The position numbers and the translations under genes were made by a program. A stretch of 64,000 nt of DNA from Coriaria nepalensis (Eukaryota > Streptophyta > Magnoliopsida > Cucurbitales > Coriariaceae). The stretch spans positions 9,971,001-10,035,000 of the forward strand of contig CP114496.1 of NCBI GenBank assembly GCA_027186245.1. The letters run 5' to 3'. This document shows positions 56,912-64,000 of this stretch, piece after piece (within the stretch, counting starts at the first letter, position 1; every line of letters starts with the position of its first letter). The notes beneath the pieces were generated by a model. The model was given only the letters and a program-made list of their open reading frames with translations, was not told the DNA's origin and searched no databases.

Positions 56912-57364
56912 TATCACGTGCGTAAAGTTTCACCCCGAACTTAGATGCTCCGTGCGGCACTTGACACTCCTCCGAGTAACCAAGTCAGCCTAACCAAGCT
57001 TTGCCAAAAGGTTTGCTTGAAAACTTAGAAGAACACTTAAGCTAGAGAGAATAAAGAACTCTTTGTATTGCTAAAATGCTAGTATTTGAGGATGATTTAT
57101 AAATGAGGAGGACTCCTCCTTATATAGACCCCCACCTTGAAATAGATGGTCAAGATCAATTTGATCTAACGGTTACGATCTATCTTCTAGAGACTTCCAT
57201 ATAAATATCTACTATTCTATAAGATACTAAAAGAATGTACAAGGTTCTATAGAATTTCACAAGTGTGTAGGAAACCCTAGAGAATCCTAGAGAAGTTTAG
57301 AAGTTTCTAGACTCTTCCATAAAGCCTCCTCCACCTTTCCTATCAAGTAAGGCAGACCATGACA
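56912..57364 (-). repeat. Chromovirus 5' LTR
   Basis: Plus edges TATCACGTGCG and ...ACCATGACA; terminal TGTTA of the other LTR has decayed to TATCA. Confidence 0.9.
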
Positions 57365-57368
57365 ACAT

Positions 57369-59125
57369 GCTTACTTCTTGCACTAATCACAGTGATGTAT
57401 ATCACATGTAGTTCTTATTATGGAGTGATGAGCCTTTTTTTGTTCACTTTCTTTCCTTTAAGCAAGATTCACTATCTAAAATCGCATTGCCTTAGATAAA
57501 AAAACCGCTCATTCATGTAGAGTCGAATATTTTTTTTTCTATTTTTTGGTTGGAGTATGAGTTTGGATCAATGGTGAACTCATTTTTCTTCCTTAAGCAG
57601 GCAGTTGATGCTCCGAGGATAACAATGTTCATACTCGGAATAATGTGTGTTAGTAGGCATTTCCCTACTCGCCCCTGAGGAACCGAAAGGTATATAGAGC
57701 GGTTAAAAATTAGAATGAAAAAAAAAGGGGCTACTATGGGGAAATTAACAAACTTAATTTGAAACTGTTAAGTGGTGTAGGCAAAAGGGAGTCGCATGTG
57801 TAAGAACTTATAAAAATTTTGCTAGACAAGTGCATAATGAATAACAACGTTCAAATTCAAGGAAAGATAGAGGAGATGGTTCTGAATTTTTGGAAATTTG
57901 CAGAATTTCATATATCACACTAAGGAAACTTACTTAAATATTACAAATAATAATTTAATAAGTATAATGATGGACAAGCATTTAAAGCACTCTTAAACTA
58001 CTGGACTAAGACTTATGGAATGTTCTTCGCACCACTTATAATCACAAGTATGGTTGATATGCAAAAGAAAAATAGAAAATAGTAACCTTCACCGACTAGT
58101 ATATTTGCATTGCTTTTGGACCAAAAATTTACCACAATCTGATTTGCCCCTTTTTCTTCACCACGAGCAACTCCAACAAGTCTAGATGAACATAATAAGC
58201 TAGTTTGTAACTTGAATTTGCCTCCAAAATAGCAGCAACTGTATAATGAACATGTTGTCATGCAAATAGAATCGATCATAACTTGATAAATACTTGTTCA
58301 ATCCATCTGATTTCAATTTCTACAAGTTCTAAATGTTGAGATTCAACTTTTTGTTGAAGAGTCAACGCCAAAAAAAATGCATCAATCAAAAAGTCAACTC
58401 CGATATCAAAAGGAATTTGCATGAAGTTTTACTTATTTCAAACAGTACGTGATTTCTGCAATGTCTTCAATCATTTCAATAGAACACAAGCCATACACTC
58501 TATTTAATATAGGAGAAAAAAAAAGTAAGTTAATTTATTTTCCTTTTCCAGATTAAAAATATGAATTTGGAAGTATTTATTGGTTTTAAGGTTGGGGAGG
58601 GTTATGGAATGCTTACCTCAAGTTTCTGTGGCCGGAGTTGGGTATATTTTCTGTATAAAAATAGCACTACGAGTTGCTCCATTCTTACAGCACACAGCCT
58701 CAAGAGAGATATATGTACACACACATTGCATACTTTTACTGTTCGCGGCCACACACACGTACACTCTTGTGCCTACATATGTGCAAGTGGAAGACAACTT
58801 AGACGAAGGTTAGGCCGACTGCAATTCTGCCTTATCAATGTAGTCTGTAGATCTGTCTACTTCTCACATGAATTACGAGTGATTTCCAATTAGATGTATT
58901 TTTTTGTCTCATTGATATGTAATGTAATGTACTTTTAATTGATGAGCGTTTTGGCTTTGTGCCTGTGCACTTTATTAAGTCTCACGATCTTTTCCCACCC
59001 TTCCTTATTTCCCTCCCTGCACATGGCTAGCTTGGATATCACCAAGACGCATGAGCGTGCAGCCAGCCCCAGCCATGCCATGCTCAACGGCTCATGCTTC
59101 TTTTAGTTCGCCCAATACAAACAAA
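57369..59125 (+). other. Intergenic stretch right of the chromovirus
   Basis: AT-rich, no recognised gene. A frame at 58561-58893 has no family features. The flank at 57375-57410 (CTTGCACTAATCACAGTGATG) weakly repeats 54030-54060. Confidence 0.45.
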
Positions 59126-59494
59126 ATTGGCCCAATACAAACAAACCCAATAAAAACACTGAGGACCAGCCCACAACAGGCCTGCAAAAACAGAAATCCA
59201 GCGAAACTGAGAAAGGAAAAGGAAGGAGATTGTTCTGCGTGCGAGTGACGAGCCCGCCTTGTGGGGAGGACAGAGCGTCAACATATACCGTCGGTATGGA
59301 CCATACCAAATTTCATGGCTTCCCTAACCATACAGCTTTGTTTTTTCGTCTCTCTGAATATCTTCCACTACACCACCAGCCTGGGCAGCAGAAACGCCAT
59401 CATCCATTAACAAGGAGGCATTTCAGAAGTCTGCAAAACATTTTTCTCTCTCCAGTAGTGATAACTCTCCACCGTGCTTAGAACCTTGACCTAA
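59126..59494 (+). repeat. Dispersed direct duplication, copy 2 (~370 bp)
   Basis: Counterpart of 51783-52133; see that entry for shared blocks. Lies 210-580 bp above the helicase ATG, so it is part of that gene's promoter/leader. Confidence 0.85.
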
Positions 59495-59570
59495 ATTTGG
59501 TATGGACATACCAAATTTCATGGCTTCACTAACCCCAACTGCTTTGTTTATTTTATCTCTCTGAATTTGC
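59289..59570 (+). repeat. Local repeat with GGTATGGACCATACC palindrome
   Basis: GGTATGGACCATACCAAATTTCATGGCTTC... at about 59293 is repeated at about 59499 as GGTATGGACATACCAAATTTCATGGCTTC..., each followed by CTTTGTTT and a TCTCTCTGAAT stretch. The palindrome is also in the distant copy (about 51942). Confidence 0.75.
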
Positions 59571-59705
59571 CTCTTCTCTTACGTTCTTTGGTTCCTCCAA
59601 AGCATTTTACGATCAATCAAAGTTGATTTATGGTTCACCTTTCTTAATTCCATCTCTCGTGCTTATTTTACTTTTCTTATTACGGAATTTAATCGCTTTC
59701 AGGCC

Positions 59706-61788
59706 ATGGAAGCTGAAAACTACGGTAATGAATGCCAAACTTCTATACTAGCAACGGATGATCATGGATTACCAGGTAGATTGTTGTACCATTGTTACCA
59801 ACTTGTAATCATCAACAAATTTCGCTTTATTCTTTTGATATGCAATATAACATGCATTTTCCTTGATCGTTCTCTTTCTAATGTTTCTCTTTTTTTTCTT
59901 AATCATCATCGTCATCGTGATTGTTATTTGTTATGATTGTTCCATGGATTGGTAATTTCTGGAATCTGGCTTAGTTCTCGATTCCCGTGATCTAATTGGT
60001 TTCCTTAGAAAAAACATTACAAATATTTCATCACTTCATAAAGTGATAGAAATTGTTTAAAAGCCTTGATGTTTCTCTTATTTCATGGTTCGTTACTTGG
60101 AAGTATTAGATGATACTATCACAACTTTGCTTCTGCGTGATGTGTTATTATTTTAAAAGAACAACTTAGGATTTAAGATACTTCTTATAGAACCCTCGTT
60201 TCTCATGTGTAGTTTCTTCTATTATGATTTTTTAGACTTTGAAGAACAAAAAAAAGTGAAAGAGAGGTGCAGAGACCAGAGAGAGGCACTTCCTGGGGAA
60301 CCTAAATGCATTGTATGTGGACGCTATGGTGAGTATATATGTGATGAGACAGATGATGATATCTGCAGCTTGGAATGTAAACAGACTCTACTATGCAGGG
60401 TGGTCAGTACCCGGTTGCCGGCAGGTCTCCCACCCTCCAAAATATATCCTGCCATTGATGAGTGCTTCTATGTCAAAGATTCTGACAGTAAATCAGGATC
60501 TTCATCTTTTACTCGTGAGCAGGCTGAAGTACTTAGAAGGAAATTTGAAATACATGTTAAGGGTGACTTAGTTCCGGCGCCTATCCTGTCATTTTCTTCT
60601 TGTAATCTTCCGCAGAAACTCCTACAAAATTTAGAAGCCTCCGGATATGAGGTGCCGTCACCTGTCCAGATGCAAGCAATCCCAGCTGCATTGGCTGGAA
60701 AAAACTTGCTGGTTTCTGCCGGAACAGGCTCGGGGAAGACTGCATCCTTCTTAGTTCCAGTTGTTACTTGCTGTGTAAACATCCGTGTACAATGCTTTTC
60801 AAACCAAAATAATCCATTGGCAATGGTTCTAACACCAACTAGAGAGCTCTGTATTCAGGTTGAAGAACATGCTAAACATCTTGGAAAGGGTTTACCATTT
60901 AAAACAGCACTGGTGGTAGGTGGTGACGCTATGGCTGGGCAAGTCCACCGTATCCGACAAGGAGTTGAAATGATTGTTGGAACTCCCGGTAGGCTTATTG
61001 ACCTATTAAGGAAACATGACATTGAATTAGATGGTGTGAAGATCTTTGTTCTGGATGAGGTGGACTGCATGCTCCAAAGGGGTTTCCAAGATAACGTAAT
61101 GCAGATTTTTAGGGCTCTATCACACCCCCAAATCCTCACGTATTCTGCAACAGTCTCCCAAGAAGCGGAGAGCATAGTGAGGTCTATGGGACAAGGTATT
61201 GTTACCATCTTTGCTGGCATACCTAATAGGCCGGGTCAGATTGTGAAGCAGCTTGCTATCTGGGTTGAGTCAAACCATAAGAAACAAAAACTTTTCGAGA
61301 TATTGAGGAGCAAGCAACATTTCTTGCCACCTGTTGTAGTATATGTAGGCTCCAGACTTGGTGCTGATCTCCTTTCTGTTGCAATTACTGTAACTACTGG
61401 GATAAAAGCTCTGTCAATCCATGGGGACAAGTCTATGAAAGAAAGAAGAGAAGTGATGAGATCATTTTTGGTGGGAGAGGTTCCTGTGATTGTGGCAACT
61501 GGGATTCTGGGTAGAGGGGTTGATCTCTTAGGTGTGAGACAGGTAGTAATGTTTGACATGCCCAATTCCATCGGGGAGTACGTCCATCACATAGGGCGGG
61601 CCTCTAGGTTTGGAGAGGAGGGTACAGCGATTTTGTTTGTGAATCAGGAGAACAAGAATATATTTCCAGAGTTGGTTGAGGTCTTAAAATCGTCTGGAGC
61701 ATACATACCCCGACAACTCCTTAATTCACGACGCACAGAGTGCTCTTTCTCTGCTAGCAACGGCTGGAAGAGAAGGAAGCATGGATAA
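59706..61788 (+). CDS. RH41: DEAD-box RNA helicase with HIT zinc finger, RH41-like, 2 exons, 540 aa
   Basis: ATP-dependent RNA helicase; relatives are plant RH41 (At3g02065), close to animal DDX59. Exons 59706-59775 and 60236-61788 (1623 nt in frame); the ATG-containing exon 1 is joined to DFEEQKKVKE via TTTTTTAG|AC. Zinc finger HIT: CIVC...YICD...CSLEC, Cys at about 48, 51, 59, 67, 71. Helicase motifs: Q-motif PSPVQMQAIP (164-173), I AGTGSGKT (185-192), Ia PTRELC (224-229), Ib TPGR, II DEVD (297-300, replacing DEAD), III SAT (327-329), V TGILGRGVD (445-453), VI HHIGRASR (474-481; usual HRIGR). All catalytic residues appear intact. Length is near the family value. The leader includes duplicated DNA. 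Confidence 0.95.
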
Positions 61789-62640
61789 TACAGATTTCCA
61801 CTAAAAAGGAGCATACACATTCTTAGAAAGATTGTTAGCTTGGGCTGAATAATGGGTCTTCGATTCCATATAGAATTTCATTGGGTGGTCGTAAGTTGTA
61901 ACATGTAGTCCTACTATGAATTAGTGAAAATTGTAAGGAGAAAGACGGTGCGTTGCAAGTGCACTTAAAACGCACATGGCTACATGGCTATTAGCTAGCA
62001 TGACATGTCAAATTTTCAAAATAGAAAACATGAATTAAAAAAGGGTAAATTAATGGATAAATCATAGACATTGGGACTGACGTGCTTATCTCAATCCTCA
62101 AGGCCAATTCTTTTTTACAAGTTAAGTGCCCAGTTCTTAAAGCCAGTTCTTTTAATGAACGGAAAGTTAAAATGATAGACGTCCATGCCCCTCCGTGCAT
62201 TACCATTGTTTATCGTACGTACACATTTGGTATTTAAGCCTTTTTCAAATTGTTATTACTTTTCACATGGGATTTTTGGTTAGGGTAATTGGGTATGGGC
62301 CTTAGGCCCAAGAATGGTTGGTTAACTTATCTCTGGACCATGTCACTATTGAGCCCAGTAGCACTCACAGATACAAGTCCGTAATTAATAAATAAGTTAT
62401 TAAGAGGGAGTACTTACGGAGAAGTGAGGATCAGAAGAGATGATGGAAGAAGAGAAGAGGAAGAATGCGAGTGAGATTACTGAGGCCAAGCGTCGGAGGG
62501 AGAATATTATCCATAGGCTTCGAACAGTAACTTCTCCGATGCGCTCTGCTCCGCGGTTCGCCACAAGAACATGTATCTGTGCGGAAGAGTAAAAGCTAAG
62601 TGTCAAAGTTGTTGCATTTCTTGAATGATTTATGTTTTCT
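61789..62640 (+). other. 3' flank of the helicase gene
   Basis: 3'UTR to about 61950, then spacer with the small frame at 62440. No other gene. Confidence 0.5.
62440..62592 (+). CDS. Small basic reading frame (50 aa), possible truncated gene start
   Basis: MMEEEKRKNASEITEAKRRR, then SPMRSAPRFATRTC and a stop. Preceded by AT-poor leader-like sequence and followed within 70 bp by a gypsy remnant, so it could be the stump of a disrupted gene. No match recognised. Confidence 0.25.
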   Translation: MMEEEKRKNASEITEAKRRRENIIHRLRTVTSPMRSAPRFATRTCICAEE

Positions 62641-62663
62641 TTCCCTTGTGGAGTTTGAATTCC

Positions 62664-62990
62664 CTAAAAGCACAATAGTGCTATTCTAATATAGTGAAGC
62701 TTGTCTGCATTCGAGAATATTAGTACAGGTGCTTTGTATTCCATGTAGGTTACATGCCTGACTCTTCCAACAACTTTAAAAGGCCCCTCCCAATTTTCTC
62801 TAATGGGTCCCTTGTGAAGAGTAGTCAACACTTTCCTGAGGACCAAGTCTCCGACTTTAATAGGTCTTGGCCTTACTCCTTTATTGTAATGGTTCCACCC
62901 ATCACTTGAGTGCATCCTCCTTGAATCTGGCCTCTTCCCTTATTTCTTGGAGCAAATCCAAGGTCCAAGCTAATGCATAGTGTTCTCCCT
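62664..62990 (-). pseudogene. Second Tat-type gypsy remnant (post-integrase tail)
   Basis: Minus frame with WNHYNKGVRPRPIKVGDLVL, RKVLTTLHKGPIRENWEGPF and KVVGRV; upstream 62916-62990 continues the integrase end in another frame. Parallel to 13918-14136, which has YYKKGVRPQPIRVGDLVFRK, so both belong to related families. No LTR identified. Confidence 0.75.
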
Positions 62991-62999
62991 TTCATTAAG

Positions 63000-64000
63000 T
63001 GGGGCTTTGACATCATATTGAACTTTGAGATTTTATTTCAATAAATTGATAATGAGAGGATCGAGACCTATCTTTTTTATATATTAATTTGGCAAGCATT
63101 TATTTTCAGATTTGAGATGAATATATTCTTAATTATAAAAATTTCATGATTTATTATACACATGTTTGTATTATACATATACAATATACCTACTGGATTT
63201 GATTTTTATGATATAAATGTTCACGTTGATATCATATCATGTTAGTGATCGTATATATATTCAAATTAATTATTCGAAAATATGAAATGGTGTTAGGATT
63301 CTATCCTTATTTTTATTGATTATCCGAGAACTGATTTTCGTTTTCCATGGCCATTATAAATTAATTACTATAAAAAGATTTCCATATGCATAGCAACGTG
63401 ATAGAATTGTGTAGCTGCATGCTTGGGACAATTATATTAATCTTTTCACATTATGAATGAAACTAAAAAAAAAAGAACAAGATTCGATAATCAAGAATCG
63501 AATGATTCCCGGATCGTCCATTCCAATTCGATCTATGATTTTCGTTGACAAGTTGAGCTTCAACAGCAGATCTCTGTGAAGGTAAGACAAAAACTCTTGG
63601 TGAAATGGGCGCAAAATCATTAGGAAGTGACGCACAGAAACAACGAGCTTTGGCCCTCCATCTTCTGATCGACTTATCAGAGATTCTTCATATGAATCTC
63701 TTCTACTTGAACTATCTTCATAATAAGGAATATCCTCTTCACTTCTTCTTCAGAGAATTGGCTTTGACGTATATTACTGTCTTCTGATTGTCCGTATTTT
63801 ATCGTAAAGTTTCTACATGAATTCTTGATTATACAATAGACAAGTCTTTAAACGATGAAGACCTTGACGCGTGCCCAAACAATGTAAAATATATCAATGT
63901 GGATCGCATAGAAGATGATATGCACTACGAACCATAAGTTTCCATGCAGGATCAGAAGTCGTATTCAAACTAAACACCTAAAGAACAAAAGATCACAAGA
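63000..64000 (+). other. AT-rich right end of the window
   Basis: No gene assigned. 63460-63790 has higher complexity than its surroundings and an ATG frame at 63605; it may be a piece of a foreign (for example organelle-derived) or decayed coding sequence, but nothing was recognised. Confidence 0.35.

Larger units (their letters stand above)
54065..57364 (-). mobile_element. Internally deleted Ty3/gypsy chromovirus (RT, RNase H, integrase lost)
   Basis: Two LTRs of about 454 and 453 bp flank 2.4 kb. In minus sense: 5' LTR, PBS, gag, protease, then the start of the RT leader (region PPKLPKKLSPRKEVDH) directly followed by the post-integrase tail and a chromodomain-like block. About 3 kb of pol is missing compared with family members. 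It can only move if enzymes are supplied by another element. LTRs by eye are around 90% alike. Confidence 0.88.

Noticed and set aside
63441..63960. Possible organelle-derived insertion
   Set aside because: Composition looked different, but no organelle gene could be recognised in six frames.

Overview
The window is a piece of a eudicot plant nuclear genome. All host genes are split by plant-like GT-AG introns, spacers are AT-rich, and plant Ty1/copia, Ty3/gypsy and MULE elements are present. I assembled exon structures by eye from splice motifs, reading frame and remembered family sequence. Every intact model closes in frame. No RNA gene or CRISPR array was recognised.

Layout: (1) 0.4-6.3 kb (+), an NFRKB/INO80G-like gene with ten exons. 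(2) 7.6-12.2 kb (+), a DUF3754 (TMEM143-like) membrane protein gene with fifteen exons; a 223-bp TATG microsatellite lies between these two. (3) 12.6-32.8 kb, a TE-rich block: a Tat-type gypsy element, a dead RPK2-like LRR receptor kinase gene split by two copia elements, and a ~7-kb MULE carrying a FAR1-type transposase relic and an ULP1/DUF1985 relic. (4) 33.2-36.0 kb (-), an intact single-pass kinase with a DAG in place of DFG. (5) 40.8-42.05 kb (-), a chalcone synthase pseudogene with frameshifts, stops and a lost catalytic His. (6) 44.2-46.6 kb (-), HISN2 (histidine biosynthesis). (7) 47.6-48.4 kb (+), ribosomal protein eS27. (8) 49.2-51.2 kb (+), a vacuolar-type Qa-SNARE whose last exon is duplicated in tandem. 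(9) 52.6-53.5 kb (+), a one-exon DUF716/TMEM45 gene. (10) 54.07-57.36 kb (-), a gypsy chromovirus with LTRs, PBS and PPT but no RT/RNaseH/integrase. (11) 59.7-61.8 kb (+), an RH41-like DEAD-box helicase with a HIT zinc finger. (12) A second Tat-type remnant near 62.7 kb and an AT-rich end.

The genes are independent housekeeping, trafficking and signalling loci and not one pathway. The NFRKB-like, DUF3754 and CHS loci occur in the same relative order as I recall for Arabidopsis At5g13950-At5g13940-At5g13930. If that is right, this is an ancestral block pried open by about 28 kb of transposons plus the kinase gene, and the CHS copy in it has died. I found no convincing wholly new biological system. 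The best leads are the ULP1/DUF1985-carrying MULE, the duplicated SNARE anchor exon, the DAG kinase, the dead CHS with retained promoter motifs, and the TSD-supported nested insertions in the RPK2-like gene.
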